A DNA stretch of 64,000 nucleotides from the NCBI RefSeq assembly GCF_009604405.1, contig NZ_WEGK01000019.1:90315-154314 (forward strand). The letters are read 5' to 3'. The position numbers and the translations under genes were made by a program. Source of the stretch: Nocardia macrotermitis. GTDB taxonomy: Bacteria > Actinomycetota > Actinomycetes > Mycobacteriales > Mycobacteriaceae. Shown here one piece after another: positions 16,160 to 24,982 of this stretch (positions are counted from its first letter, which is position 1; every line of letters begins with the position of its first letter). The notes under the pieces were generated by a model. The model saw only the letters and a list, made by a program, of their open reading frames with translations, searched no databases and had not been told where the DNA came from.

Positions 16160-17242
16160 ATGAGCGAGCCCGAGGTTCTGATCGAGGTGCGCGACGGGCT
16201 CGGCCTGATCACGCTCAACCGGCCCAGGGCCATCAACGCGCTCAACCACCCGATGGCCACGGCCATCCTCGACGCCCTGCGTAGCTGGGCCGACGACGAC
16301 CGGGTGCGGACCGTGGTGCTCACCGGCGCGGGCGAGCGCGGGCTGTGCGCGGGCGGCGATATCGTCGCCATCCACCGCGACGCGAAGAACGCCGTCGAGA
16401 ACGGCGACACCTCCGGCGTCGACTCGCCCAGCGGGCGGTTCTGGCGCGACGAATACATTCTCAACGCGCTCATCGGCCGGTACGCCAAGCCGTATGTGGC
16501 GATCATGGACGGCATCGTGATGGGCGGCGGCGTCGGCCTGTCCGGGCACGCCGGGTATCGGGTGGTGACCGAGCGGTCGATGGTCGGGATGCCCGAGACC
16601 GGAATCGGTTTCGTCCCCGATGTGGGCGGCACCTATCTGCTCTCGCACGCGCCCGGCGAGATCGGCACGCACGTCGCGCTGACCACCGCGCGGATGAGCG
16701 CCGGAGATGCCATCGCCGCCGGATTCGCCGACTATTTCGTTCCCTCGGAACAGATTCCGGCCCTGCTGGACGCGCTGCACACGACCGAACCCGATATCGC
16801 GATCGCGAAATTCGCTCAGCCGGCGCCGGTTTCGTCCTTCGTCGCGAACAAGGACTGGATAGATTCCTGCTACGGCGCGGACACCGTCGAGGAGATCGTG
16901 TCCCGGTTGCAGAGTGACGGCCGGGCCGAGGCCGCGCGTGCCGCCGCCGATATCCTCTCGAAATCACCTGTGGCGCTGAAGGTTACGCTGCGATCGCTGC
17001 GGGCCGCGGGCGCCGCCGCGAATCTCGAGGAAGCGTTGGATCAGGAGTATCGGGTCTCGATCGCCGCGCTGCGCACGCACGATCTGGTCGAGGGTATCCG
17101 CGCACAGGTCATCGACAAGGATCGCGACCCGCACTGGTCGCCGGCCACCCTCGCCGAGGTCACCGACGCCGACGTCGAGCCGTATTTCCGCGCACTCGGC
17201 GACCACGAATTGGGCCTGGCCGCACCGCGCGCCGCAGGCTGA
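16160..17242 (+). CDS. 3-hydroxyisobutyryl-CoA hydrolase-type crotonase (360 aa)
   Basis: The crotonase fold has oxyanion-hole stretches LCAGGD (about 62-67) and GIVMGGGVGL (118-127), and Glu146 in MPETGIGF, typical of 3-hydroxyisobutyryl-CoA hydrolases, which release 3-hydroxyisobutyrate in valine breakdown. The 360-residue length, about 100 longer than enoyl-CoA hydratases, supports the hydrolase assignment. The start at 16160 follows GGAAGGA. An upstream in-frame ATG at 16133 lies 9 bases after TAGGAT and could be used on a leaderless mRNA. An enoyl-CoA hydratase gene follows, and IcmF is divergent. Confidence 0.85.
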   Translation: MSEPEVLIEVRDGLGLITLNRPRAINALNHPMATAILDALRSWADDDRVRTVVLTGAGERGLCAGGDIVAIHRDAKNAVENGDTSGVDSPSGRFWRDEYILNALIGRYAKPYVAIMDGIVMGGGVGLSGHAGYRVVTERSMVGMPETGIGFVPDVGGTYLLSHAPGEIGTHVALTTARMSAGDAIAAGFADYFVPSEQIPALLDALHTTEPDIAIAKFAQPAPVSSFVANKDWIDSCYGADTVEEIVSRLQSDGRAEAARAAADILSKSPVALKVTLRSLRAAGAAANLEEALDQEYRVSIAALRTHDLVEGIRAQVIDKDRDPHWSPATLAEVTDADVEPYFRALGDHELGLAAPRAAG

Positions 17243-17340
17243 ATCATCGAGCAATTCGAATCATCAACCAAGCCGAGGCGATCGGTGACCACTCGGCTAG
17301 GGTCACCGATGTCCGGACTCGATCGGGAGAGGAACACCAG

Positions 17341-18153
17341 ATGACTTCGCAGGACGAATCCGCACCGCAGGGCAGCGGACCGGAATTCGAGACCATTCTC
17401 CTGGAGCGCACCGGCCGCGTCGCGGTGCTCACGCTGAACCGGCCCAAGGCCCTCAACGCGCTCAATTCCCAAGTACTGCTGGATGTTTCGGCGGCGCTGG
17501 ACCTGCTGGAGAACGACGAGAGCGTCGGCGCGGTCGTGCTCACCGGATCCGAGCGGGCCTTCGCCGCGGGTGCGGATATCAAGGAGATGCAGAGCAAGTC
17601 CTATATGGACATGTTCCTGGTTGATCACTTCGGCGGCTGGGACCGGGTGGCCGCGTTCCGCAAGCCGATCATCGCCGCCGTCGCCGGATACGCCCTGGGC
17701 GGCGGGTGCGAACTGGCCATGATGTGCGATCTGCTGATCGCCGCGGACAACGCGAAATTCGGTCAGCCGGAGATCAAACTGGGCATCATCCCCGGTATGG
17801 GCGGGTCGCAGCGGCTGACCAAGGCCGTGGGCAAGGCCAAGGCGATGGATCTCATCCTGACCGGCCGCAATATGGACGCCGAGGAGGCCGAGCGCGCGGG
17901 TCTGGTCTCGCGCATCGTCCCGGCCGCGGACCTGCTGACCGTGGCCCTCGAGACGGCGCAGACCATCGCGTCCATGTCGCTGCCCTCGGTGATGATCGCC
18001 AAGGAGTCGGTGAACCGGGCGTTCGAGACCACCCTCGGCGAGGGGCTGCGGTTCGAGCGCCGGGTGTTCCACTCGCTGTTCGCGACCGAGGATCAGAAGG
18101 AAGGGATGGCCGCGTTCGTGGAGAAGCGCGCGGCCGATTTCCACAACCGCTGA
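17341..18153 (+). CDS. echA8: Enoyl-CoA hydratase (270 aa)
   Basis: This enzyme hydrates trans-2-enoyl-CoA to 3-hydroxyacyl-CoA in beta-oxidation or branched-chain acyl-CoA breakdown. Both catalytic glutamates are in place: Glu124 in GGGCEL and Glu144 in FGQPEIKLG. The oxyanion loop AFAAGADIKEM is also present. It closely resembles the mycobacterial EchA8 type, hence the symbol. The start ATG follows GGAGAGGAAC. A TAGGGT hexamer about 45 bases upstream suggests its own promoter, although it is on the same strand as the preceding hydrolase gene. Confidence 0.9.
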   Translation: MTSQDESAPQGSGPEFETILLERTGRVAVLTLNRPKALNALNSQVLLDVSAALDLLENDESVGAVVLTGSERAFAAGADIKEMQSKSYMDMFLVDHFGGWDRVAAFRKPIIAAVAGYALGGGCELAMMCDLLIAADNAKFGQPEIKLGIIPGMGGSQRLTKAVGKAKAMDLILTGRNMDAEEAERAGLVSRIVPAADLLTVALETAQTIASMSLPSVMIAKESVNRAFETTLGEGLRFERRVFHSLFATEDQKEGMAAFVEKRAADFHNR

Positions 18154-18177
18154 GCGCTGCGGGCGGGATATTTCCCG

Positions 18178-18183
18178 TAGTCT
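18178..18183 (+). promoter_or_regulatory. -10-like TAGTCT before DUF3558 gene
   Basis: The hexamer ends 7 bases before the GTG at 18191. No Shine-Dalgarno is visible. Confidence 0.4.
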
Positions 18184-18190
18184 CGGCTGG

Positions 18191-18709
18191 GTGTGGAAGC
18201 AGGTGGCAGGGGCGGCGGTGTTGACCTGCGCGGTGCTGTCGGTGGCCGGGTGCGGCAGTGCGGGCGGTCCGTCCGCGGCGCCGCGATCGAGTGTGCCCGC
18301 CGTCCCGGCGCAGGCCGTCGCGATCGGGCGGTGTGGTTCGGTCTCGGACGCCGATATCGCCCGCGCCACTGGGCTCACCGGCGTGCAGCAGGTGGCCGCG
18401 AATCCCATGCGATGCAGCTGGGATGCAGGCACGGGTGCGGATTACGCGGTGATCTTCCAGTGGTTCCGCGGCGTTTCGCTGCCGGATCGGCGCGGGCAGG
18501 TCACCCTCGGTACGCCGTCGACCGTGCAGGTCGCGGGGCGTCCGGGCATGCTGTGGTCGGGCGCGAAGGCGTGTGAGATCGCGGTCGCCTCGGGCGGGAA
18601 CGATTTCATCGACTGGATACTCACCGGCAGCGGGCTCGAACCCGCACGGCCGCAAGGATGTTCGGACCTCGAGCAACTCGCCGCCGACACTCTCGCGAAG
18701 GTGGGATGA
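18191..18709 (+). CDS. DUF3558 family lipoprotein (172 aa)
   Basis: A signal peptide ends with VAGCGS, a lipobox with the modified Cys at residue 21, so the product should be a membrane-anchored exported lipoprotein. The mature part has the DUF3558 pattern: CGSVSDADIARATGL, a Cys before W (RCSWDAG), a second half with CEIA, and a late Cys, probably forming disulfides. The function of this family is unknown. It is followed by a second DUF3558 gene overlapping by four bases. Confidence 0.8.
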   Translation: MWKQVAGAAVLTCAVLSVAGCGSAGGPSAAPRSSVPAVPAQAVAIGRCGSVSDADIARATGLTGVQQVAANPMRCSWDAGTGADYAVIFQWFRGVSLPDRRGQVTLGTPSTVQVAGRPGMLWSGAKACEIAVASGGNDFIDWILTGSGLEPARPQGCSDLEQLAADTLAKVG

Positions 18710-19221
18710 CGATGCGGGCGATGGGCAGGGCGGCGCTCGCGGTGCTGGTGGTCGCGACGGTGGCCGGATGTTCCGGCGGCGGCACCCCGCAGACGCAGAG
18801 CACCCCGGCCGCGGCGGCGAACATTCTCGCCGGGTGCGGTCCGGTGAGCGATCAGGCCATCGCCGGACAGCTGCGGGCGACCTCGGTGCGTCGGGAGAGC
18901 GCGCCGACCACGTGTACTTGGATCGCGCAAACCCCCAGCGGCACAATCGATATCAGCTACAGCTGGTTCTCCGGGGATGTGCTGATGCGGGAGACGCAGG
19001 TCGCCGCGCAGTACGGGTATTCGATCGAGAAAGTGGTGGTCGACCGATTCGGCGCGATGTACTGGCGTGATCCGCAGGACCCGAGCAGTTGCGGGGTGAC
19101 CGCCGCCGACGGCGGAACGGTCACCTGGTGGGTGCAGAATCGCGACCGTGCCGCGCAACCCGATCCGTGTCCCGCCGCGATGAGCCTGATGCACACCACA
19201 CTGACCTTCGACGGTATCTGA
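18706..19221 (+). CDS. Second DUF3558-like lipoprotein (171 aa)
   Basis: A signal peptide ends at VAGCSG with a lipobox Cys. The mature domain parallels the preceding protein (CGPVSDQAIAGQLR, TCTWIAQ, SCGVTAADGG, PCPAAMSL), so the two are likely an ancient tandem duplication that has diverged strongly. The start ATG overlaps the previous stop (ATGA), giving a two-gene operon. ATG at 18712 is an alternative start. The two exported proteins may act together at the cell surface; the function is unknown. Confidence 0.78.
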   Translation: MTMRAMGRAALAVLVVATVAGCSGGGTPQTQSTPAAAANILAGCGPVSDQAIAGQLRATSVRRESAPTTCTWIAQTPSGTIDISYSWFSGDVLMRETQVAAQYGYSIEKVVVDRFGAMYWRDPQDPSSCGVTAADGGTVTWWVQNRDRAAQPDPCPAAMSLMHTTLTFDGI

Positions 19222-19231
19222 GAATCCGAAA

Positions 19232-20308
19232 TCACTTGGGCGGCAACTGATTCACCGGAGTACCCGCAATCTCGACCGGGGTCGGCGTGGTGTTGCGCGG
19301 GGCCGGGGAGGTCGAATCCCGGTTCGTACTCAGCAGACCCGCGACCGTCGCGCCCAGGGTAGCCGTAACGGCAAGTGCGGCAACGAGTTTGCGTTTGGAC
19401 ACCGGCGCGGTCTCGACGGGGCGCAGCGTCGGGCGGGCTCCGAATCGCACGCCCCGCACCCGGCGGGCCGAGGGCAGCTGGGTCGCCATCAGCACCGCGC
19501 CGCGCGCGGAGACGAATTCCGGTTCCGGATCGTAGATGACCGGCAGATCCAGCAGTTGTCCGAGCGCGTCGCGGATGCCGGGATTGCGGGAACAGCCGCC
19601 GAGCAGGGCGATCGCCTTCGGCGGGACACCGGTCTCCTCGATCATCTGCCGCACGTACGACACCGAATGGTGAATTCCGGCGTCGGCCAATTCCTCGAAA
19701 TCGCTGCGCGTCACCACCATTCGCGCACCGCTGCTCGGATCGGTCGCGGTCAGCACCGGTTCGGCGGTCAACGCCTCCTTGTAGGCGCGGCTGGTCGGTT
19801 TATCGATACTGAGTCCGCTGTGTGCCAGATGCCACCGCAGCAGCGCGTCGTGTCCGTCGCCGCCCAGCACGGTGCTGCGGCGGACCGCGAGAATGGCGTC
19901 GGTGGCGCAATCGGCCTCGGTGACCGTCAGCCCGGACGCGCCCAGATCGTAGAGCAGCACCGCGCCGTCGTCGGGGAGTTGCCCGCTGAAACGCAGGTAA
20001 CGCAGCTGGGCCAGCGGTTCGTCGACGATGGTCAGGCGGCTGCGTCCGGCCTGGGCGCGCACCGCCTCCTCGTGCAGGGAGCAGCGGCAGGTGACCGCGA
20101 TACCGGTGATGAACTCCTCGCGTTGCGCGGCCGCGTCCCGCATCAGCCGGATGGCCGTGAACACCGATTCCTCGACGCCACCCCCGGCTCGGCGCGGCAC
20201 GGTGCAGCGATCGATCGGTGGCAGATGCGGCTGATCGGAGTGCGTCAACATCGCGCGGGCTCCTCCAGCGCCCGCCGACACCCCCAAGACCAGCACCATG
20301 GCCTCCAT
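19232..20308 (-). CDS. Hsp70/actin-fold protein with C-terminal membrane anchor (358 aa)
   Basis: An Hsp70-like nucleotide-binding fold is suggested by VLLYDLGASGLTVTEAD (phosphate-2-like DLG motif), VLGGDGHDALLRWHL and ALLGGCSRNPGIRDALGQLL (the adenosine-site GGxSRxP of Hsp70). No substrate-binding domain follows. Instead a basic stretch KRKLVAALAVTATLG begins a single membrane segment (about 301-324) and a Thr/Pro-rich tail. The protein is a short cytoplasmic ATPase-like domain tethered to the membrane. The start ATG at 20308 follows AAAGG. The first phosphate loop (VLVLGVSAGAGGARA) lacks the usual D-x-G-T-T-x-S, so ATP hydrolysis is doubtful. Function is unknown. Confidence 0.65.
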   Translation of the reverse strand: MEAMVLVLGVSAGAGGARAMLTHSDQPHLPPIDRCTVPRRAGGGVEESVFTAIRLMRDAAAQREEFITGIAVTCRCSLHEEAVRAQAGRSRLTIVDEPLAQLRYLRFSGQLPDDGAVLLYDLGASGLTVTEADCATDAILAVRRSTVLGGDGHDALLRWHLAHSGLSIDKPTSRAYKEALTAEPVLTATDPSSGARMVVTRSDFEELADAGIHHSVSYVRQMIEETGVPPKAIALLGGCSRNPGIRDALGQLLDLPVIYDPEPEFVSARGAVLMATQLPSARRVRGVRFGARPTLRPVETAPVSKRKLVAALAVTATLGATVAGLLSTNRDSTSPAPRNTTPTPVEIAGTPVNQLPPK

Positions 20309-20442
20309 GGTGAACCTTTCGCGCCCGGATGGGAAGGTCATGGGGGTCATGTCGCTGGCAGGATGCTGAATGGTTATCCGGAGGGGGTGCGATCAGCGTT
20401 CGAAACCGGAATTCGTGCCTACCGGTCGGATGGTTGCGCCCG

Positions 20443-20979
20443 TCAGGACCAGTGTGTCGGCGTGTCGCCGATATCGAAATCGCCTGCCGCTCGTCGGAAC
20501 TCCGACAGTAGCTGCAATAGCTGGCGCAGTCGCTGCGGCGGCAGGCCGGGACGGGCGAAGACCGAATCGTTCAATTCCTCGGTCGCCTGCGCGACCACTC
20601 GGCGACCGGCCTCGGTGATCTCGATCAACGTCGCGCGCCGGTCACTCGGATGCGGGACCCGTTTGACCAGTTCGGCGGCCTCGAGCCGGTCGACGGTATT
20701 GGTGACGCTGGTCGGATGCACCTGCAACCGGGCACTGGCCACCGCCATCGGCAACGCCCCCGTCCGGCTGAAACTCAGCAGCGCCAGCAGTTCGTACCGC
20801 GAGAACGTCAACCCCGAGGGCCGCAGCGCCTCGTCCACCCGCGCCATCACGATCTGCTGCGCCCGCACCAGCGACGTCACCGCCGCCATCCCGTCCGCGA
20901 CCTCCCCCCAACCGTGCGAAGTCCACTGGCGATGGGCCTCTGCGATCGGGTCCAGGGGCAGCGGGCGGGGTGTAGCCAT
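20443..20979 (-). CDS. MarR family transcriptional regulator (178 aa)
   Basis: The winged helix-turn-helix core covers about residues 55-125: LTFSRYELLALLSFSR, then LQVHPTSVTNTVDRLEAAELV as recognition helix and HPSDRRATLIEITEAGR as wing. Flanking helices would form the dimer. Start ATG at 20979 lies 7 bases from TAGACT on the minus strand (leaderless). The Hsp70-like gene is downstream on the same strand, but 134 bases separate them. Ligand and targets are unknown. Confidence 0.87.
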   Translation of the reverse strand: MATPRPLPLDPIAEAHRQWTSHGWGEVADGMAAVTSLVRAQQIVMARVDEALRPSGLTFSRYELLALLSFSRTGALPMAVASARLQVHPTSVTNTVDRLEAAELVKRVPHPSDRRATLIEITEAGRRVVAQATEELNDSVFARPGLPPQRLRQLLQLLSEFRRAAGDFDIGDTPTHWS

Positions 20980-20986
20980 GCCGACG

Positions 20987-20992
20987 AGTCTA
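20987..20992 (-). promoter_or_regulatory. -10-like TAGACT before the MarR gene
   Basis: On the minus strand TAGACT ends 7 bases before the ATG at 20979. There is no Shine-Dalgarno. Confidence 0.45.
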
Positions 20993-21118
20993 GTGGGGAG
21001 GCCCAGAATGCCGGTTCCCGTGTCATACGGGTGTGAGCGCCCCAATAAGTCGGTTTTCGATCATGGTGACCGCAATCCTGTGCCGCCGGGACTTCGAAAG
21101 GCATTATCGAATTCCGAT

Positions 21119-21190
21119 GCGGGTGTGCCTGAGTGGTTTAGGGGGCGGTCTGCAAAACCGTGTACGCGGGTTCGATTCCCGCCACTCGCT
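21119..21190 (+). tRNA. tRNA-Cys (anticodon GCA)
   Basis: The cloverleaf folds by hand: acceptor GCGGGTG with CACTCGC (one G-T pair), D arm with GGTTT loop, anticodon stem GCGGT/ACCGT around loop CTGCAAA (anticodon GCA at 21152-21154), four-base variable loop, and T arm GCGGG/CCCGC with loop TTCGATT. The discriminator base is T at 21190, and CCA is not encoded. Confidence 0.93.
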
Positions 21191-21200
21191 CTGTATCTTT

Positions 21201-21315
21201 GGCCTCCGCTTCGCTCCGGCGGGTTCGCGGCCCCCTTGAGCCTCGCCGATGAGCCCCGTGTCGGGCACTCGTTCCTCGCACCCGCCACGCGTCTCATCGG
21301 CGAGCCGGGCCGCGA
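21201..21315 (+). repeat. Dispersed hairpin repeat, copy A
   Basis: The head sequence ends CGGCGGGTTCGCGG. A loop region is enclosed by an outer stem (21224-21233 with 21307-21315) and an inner perfect 12-base stem (21242-21253 with 21293-21304). It belongs to the same family as the copies at 21326, 43852 and, partly, 45658. Confidence 0.8.
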
Positions 21316-21325
21316 CGGTGTCCTT

Positions 21326-21440
21326 GGCCTTCGCTCCGCTCCGGCGGGTTCGCGGCCCCTCGAGGCTCACCGGTCGGCCCCGTGTCGGGCACTCGTTCCT
21401 CGCACCCGCCACGCGTCCGACCGGCAAGCCGGGCCGCGAA
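21326..21440 (+). repeat. Dispersed hairpin repeat, copy B
   Basis: This lies head to tail with copy A. Head and loop are almost identical to copy A, but the inner stem sequence is different (21366-21377 with 21417-21428) and still pairs at 10 of 12 positions. Confidence 0.8.
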
Positions 21441-21489
21441 CATTGCTGTCGGCGTTCAACGGGGTTGGCGGAACCGGGTCGGAATGTGG

Positions 21490-22893
21490 CTAGCCCAGGC
21501 CCGAAAAGTCGCGTAGGACAACGTGGTTGCGGTCGGCGGTGGTGCCGAGGGTGTATTCGGGGATGAGGCCGAGGTATTCGGCGCGGCTGCGGGTGCTCCA
21601 GCGGCGGGCGGCGGGGGTGCGGGTCTTGTAGAAGTTGACGGTGTAGCCGCCCTCGTAGACGCGGACGAGGGTGTAGCCGCCGGGGTATTCCTTGACCGCG
21701 CCCACCTCGAGGAATTCGACGTTCAGTGGGAGGTCGGGGGCGGTGCGGCGGTTGCGGTGGGTGTGGCCCGCGTGATGCAGGAAGACGCCGGGGGCGGTGC
21801 GGTAGAGGTTCTGCAGGGTGGTCGCGTCGGCGCGGTTCAGGATGAAATCGGGGCCGTTGATATTGGACAGGGCCGAATTCTGCGTGACCGGGTGATGGCC
21901 GAAAACCAGTGTCGGACGGTCCGGATCGGCGCGCAGCACCTCGCGCAGGTGAGCGAACTGATCGGGATCGATGGTGCCGCCCGCTTGGTCGAGGCGGGTG
22001 GTGTCCAGGCCGAGCAGGCGCAGCTCGCCTACCCGATGATCGACGAGTTGTCCTCGCGCGCCGAATGATTCGCCCCAGCAGTCGTGGTGATCGGCGTCGG
22101 ACACCGGGCGGCACGCGGCGTAGTCAGCGCCGACGTGCGGTCGGTCGTGATTGCCGCGCACGGCGAACCAATCCCGTCCGGATCTGCCCCAGCTGTCCAG
22201 ATGTGCTCGGACGGCACGACTTTGGTCCGGTGTGGCTTCCGCGGTGAGGTCACCGGCCAGCAGTAGCTGGTTCGCGCCGCGGTCGGGTCGCCGCAGATCG
22301 TCGAGCATCGCGGTCAGCATCACCTCGGGATAGGGTGCCAGCCCCGGCTCCTGGCGCACGCCCGGCGGAAATCCGTTCGTGATCAGACCGGCGATCTCCT
22401 CGCCGAAATGCACGTCGTTGCACAGCGCGACGGTGCGCAGCAGACGGCCCGGCGGCAGTGCGAGGGTGCTGAAAACCCCTGTGCATTCGGGACTTCCGGG
22501 CAGATGCGTCACGACGGTCGCCGCCGGAACCGCGCGCACGCCGTCGGACCACGCCTCGAAACGGTAGCTGCGTCCGGGTTCGAGCCCGGTGACTTCGGCG
22601 TAGTGGTAGGGCGTGCGGTCCGCGTCGTCGTGCACGAGCCTGGCCGGGCCCACCGCATCGGCCGGAGTCAGGCGGACCTGCGTGCCCGCATCCACCGGGA
22701 TCCGATTACCGGCCGCATCGGTTCCCAGTGTGGTCCAGGTCGCAATCGCCGAGGTCGGCGTCAGCGTGACCACCTCGAGATCGGTTGCGATCATCGAATT
22801 CGGTTGTGCCCGAGCGGTTCCCGTCGCCAACATGATCGGTGCGGCAGCCAGCGCCGCCAGCATCCGTCGCCGATTCGGACCACAGCACGTCAT
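21490..22893 (-). CDS. Tat-exported calcineurin-like metallophosphoesterase (467 aa)
   Basis: The N-terminus NRRRMLAALAAAP is a twin-arginine signal ending near ARAQP, so export in folded form is predicted. A fibronectin/purple-acid-phosphatase-like beta domain follows (about 35-135, with TSAIATWTTLGTD and GLEPGRSYRFEAW). The catalytic domain carries the metal-binding motifs CNDVHFGE, LLAGDLT, RGNHD, GHHP and GHTHRN, which form the two-metal centre of calcineurin-like phosphoesterases. It probably hydrolyses phosphomonoesters or diesters outside the cell; the substrate is unknown. The ATG at 22893 was chosen because it begins the Tat signal; an upstream frame to 22950 adds only unlikely residues. 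Confidence 0.85.
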   Translation of the reverse strand: MTCCGPNRRRMLAALAAAPIMLATGTARAQPNSMIATDLEVVTLTPTSAIATWTTLGTDAAGNRIPVDAGTQVRLTPADAVGPARLVHDDADRTPYHYAEVTGLEPGRSYRFEAWSDGVRAVPAATVVTHLPGSPECTGVFSTLALPPGRLLRTVALCNDVHFGEEIAGLITNGFPPGVRQEPGLAPYPEVMLTAMLDDLRRPDRGANQLLLAGDLTAEATPDQSRAVRAHLDSWGRSGRDWFAVRGNHDRPHVGADYAACRPVSDADHHDCWGESFGARGQLVDHRVGELRLLGLDTTRLDQAGGTIDPDQFAHLREVLRADPDRPTLVFGHHPVTQNSALSNINGPDFILNRADATTLQNLYRTAPGVFLHHAGHTHRNRRTAPDLPLNVEFLEVGAVKEYPGGYTLVRVYEGGYTVNFYKTRTPAARRWSTRSRAEYLGLIPEYTLGTTADRNHVVLRDFSGLG

Positions 22894-23025
22894 CAGCGCA
22901 TCCCCGTTCGCACCCGTTCCGCCCGCCGACGCGAGCGTGGTCACCGTCATCGCGCAGACTACGGCACGTGGGTGTCGCGGGCACGACGGTCCCGGGTGAT
23001 TCGCGGTCGTCGGCGACCCGGGGAT

Positions 23026-23694
23026 TCAGCGCAGGGTGTAGTGATATCTGCTGGTCGGGACCACATCGATATCCCGGTCGGCACCGAAGGCGGCGATACT
23101 GGTCATCATCCGGGTGACGCGGCGTCGCAACTCGGCGTCGTCACCGCCGCTACCCCAGAACGCGTGCGGATCGGTCATGGCGGCCATCGGGAACAGTTCC
23201 TCGACCAGACCGTCGAGGTGACGTCCCGGAGTCACCGCCGAGACGACGGTGTTCTGGAGATAACCGAAGGTCGCCTGCGTCTCCATGGCGATCGCGGTGT
23301 GCACGTCGTGCCAATACCGTTGCCACGCTTCGGATGTCATCTCCGAGGGAGTGCGCAGGAACGCGAGATTGGACAGCGCGTCGAAGCGGGTGCCGTCGGC
23401 GGTCGCCGGGGGCGGCATCGGGACGCGCTCCTGCACGATCCAGCCTTCGACCCGATCGGCGAGGGCATCGAGTTCGCGGGTGATCGGCTCGTGTTCCGCC
23501 GCGGTCCACACGCTGACCACGGCGGCCACTGGTTCGTCGTAGGTCGAGAGCCGCAACGCCGCCGCCGCGACATCGTCATCGACCACGTTGACCTGCAATT
23601 CCGCAGCGCCCGCGCGGGCCAGCCGGAGATGCGACGCGGGGGAGCGCAGCGTGTCGCGCAGATCCGAACCCCACAGGGCGTACATCAATTTCAT
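23026..23694 (-). CDS. EthD-domain protein (222 aa)
   Basis: Two halves suggest a dimeric ferredoxin-like barrel. The EthD signature is in the second half, RYWHDVHTAIAMETQ, with a C-terminal aromatic stretch SRYHYTL. EthD proteins are small accessory or catalytic proteins in aromatic, ether or polyketide metabolism. The ATG at 23694 follows GAAAGGG. It lies between the phosphoesterase and the FAD monooxygenase on the same strand, about 100 bases from each, so it may act on a product of that monooxygenase; this is inference. Confidence 0.75.
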   Translation of the reverse strand: MKLMYALWGSDLRDTLRSPASHLRLARAGAAELQVNVVDDDVAAAALRLSTYDEPVAAVVSVWTAAEHEPITRELDALADRVEGWIVQERVPMPPPATADGTRFDALSNLAFLRTPSEMTSEAWQRYWHDVHTAIAMETQATFGYLQNTVVSAVTPGRHLDGLVEELFPMAAMTDPHAFWGSGGDDAELRRRVTRMMTSIAAFGADRDIDVVPTSRYHYTLR

Positions 23695-23798
23695 CTCGCT
23701 CGCCCTTTCGACGGAGGTCTGATCGACGAGGGTATCGGCGTGCGAGGACCGCCTGGGGGAATTCCCGCGGACGGTCTCGCTGAGCGGAATCGCCGGGT

Positions 23799-24965
23799 TC
23801 AGCGGGTGCTGAGTTCGGCGAGTTGGAAGGCGATCGCGCGCCGCACGAACGGGAACAGCACCGCGGTGCGAATCACGATGTTGCGCAGGGCGCGAGCCGG
23901 ACGCGGGCGCAGGGTGGCCATGCGGGTCATGCGATCGGTGAGCGTGACCACGTCCTGCGCGATCGGACGACGGGTCGCCTCGTACTGATCGAGCAACGTG
24001 TCCGCCTCGCCGTGCAGCACCCGCGCGAGCAACCGGCCCAGCAGCGCGCCGTCCTGGATGCCGGTGTTCATGCCCTGCCCACCGGCCGGGCTGTGCACGT
24101 GGGCGGCGTCACCGGCGAGCAGGACGCGGCCCGCGCGGTAGTGGTCCGCGAGCCGGTGGTGGACGTGAAAACGCGAGCTCCACAACACTTCTCGGATCCG
24201 TCCGCCCGGACGACGCGCGTCGATGATGGCTTGCAGGAAGGCCAGGTCGGGTTGTTCGGGGGCCTCGTCCACGGTGGCGACGATGCGGAACCGGTCGTCC
24301 TGCTCGTCGGGCAGCGGCGCGACCAGGGTGAATCCCTCCGGCGCCAGGTGCAGCGCGACCTCGGTGCGCGGATCCGGCCAGTCCATCCGGACGTCGGCCA
24401 GTGCGAAGGATTCCGGGTAGCTCGCGCCGGTGAATCCGATGCCCGCCTGTTCGCGCACCACGCTGTGCATACCATCCGCGCCGACCACGTAGTCCGCCCG
24501 GATGGACCCGGAATCGCCTGCGGCATCGGTGAATTCGACGGTGACGCCGGTGTCGTCGCCCCGGACGGCGGTGACCGTGTACGGCCGCAGCACCGTGCCG
24601 CCCGCCCGGTGCAGCCGGGCCAGCAGCGCCTCCTCGGTGGTGGCCTGGCTGATCAGCAGTGCGTAGGGGAATCGGGTGGGCAGGTCGTCGAAGCGGATGG
24701 TGGCCAGGCGTTCCGGGCCGTCGTTGAGGTCGAACTGGCCGACGACGAGTCCGCGTTCGTTGAGTTCGGCGGCGACGTCGAATTCGTCGAGGACCTCGAG
24801 GGTGCGGGCGTGCACGACCGCGGCGCGCGAGGTGTTCGCCCCCTCGGCCAGCCGGTCCAGCAGCACCACGTCGACGCCCGCGTCGGCGAGGGCGATTCCG
24901 GTGGTCAGACCGGCGGGACCGGCGCCGATGACGACGACCGAGGCGGTGGCGGGAACGGTGTTCAT
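23799..24965 (-). CDS. FAD-dependent aromatic-hydroxylase-type monooxygenase (388 aa)
   Basis: This is a group A flavoprotein monooxygenase of the PHBH/PheA type. The FAD-binding motif GAGPAGL is at about residues 14-20, the NAD(P)H/FAD motif GADGMHSVVR near 170, and the flavin-ribityl motif RVLLAGDAAHVHSPAGGQG near 290. It should hydroxylate a substrate with O2 and NAD(P)H in the cytoplasm. The start ATG follows GAGGAG. The gene is divergent from a TetR regulator, with four operator-like sites in between, so it is very probably repressed by that regulator and induced by its substrate or a related compound. Confidence 0.88.
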   Translation of the reverse strand: MNTVPATASVVVIGAGPAGLTTGIALADAGVDVVLLDRLAEGANTSRAAVVHARTLEVLDEFDVAAELNERGLVVGQFDLNDGPERLATIRFDDLPTRFPYALLISQATTEEALLARLHRAGGTVLRPYTVTAVRGDDTGVTVEFTDAAGDSGSIRADYVVGADGMHSVVREQAGIGFTGASYPESFALADVRMDWPDPRTEVALHLAPEGFTLVAPLPDEQDDRFRIVATVDEAPEQPDLAFLQAIIDARRPGGRIREVLWSSRFHVHHRLADHYRAGRVLLAGDAAHVHSPAGGQGMNTGIQDGALLGRLLARVLHGEADTLLDQYEATRRPIAQDVVTLTDRMTRMATLRPRPARALRNIVIRTAVLFPFVRRAIAFQLAELSTR

Positions 24966-24982
24966 AACGGCTCCTCTGGTTT

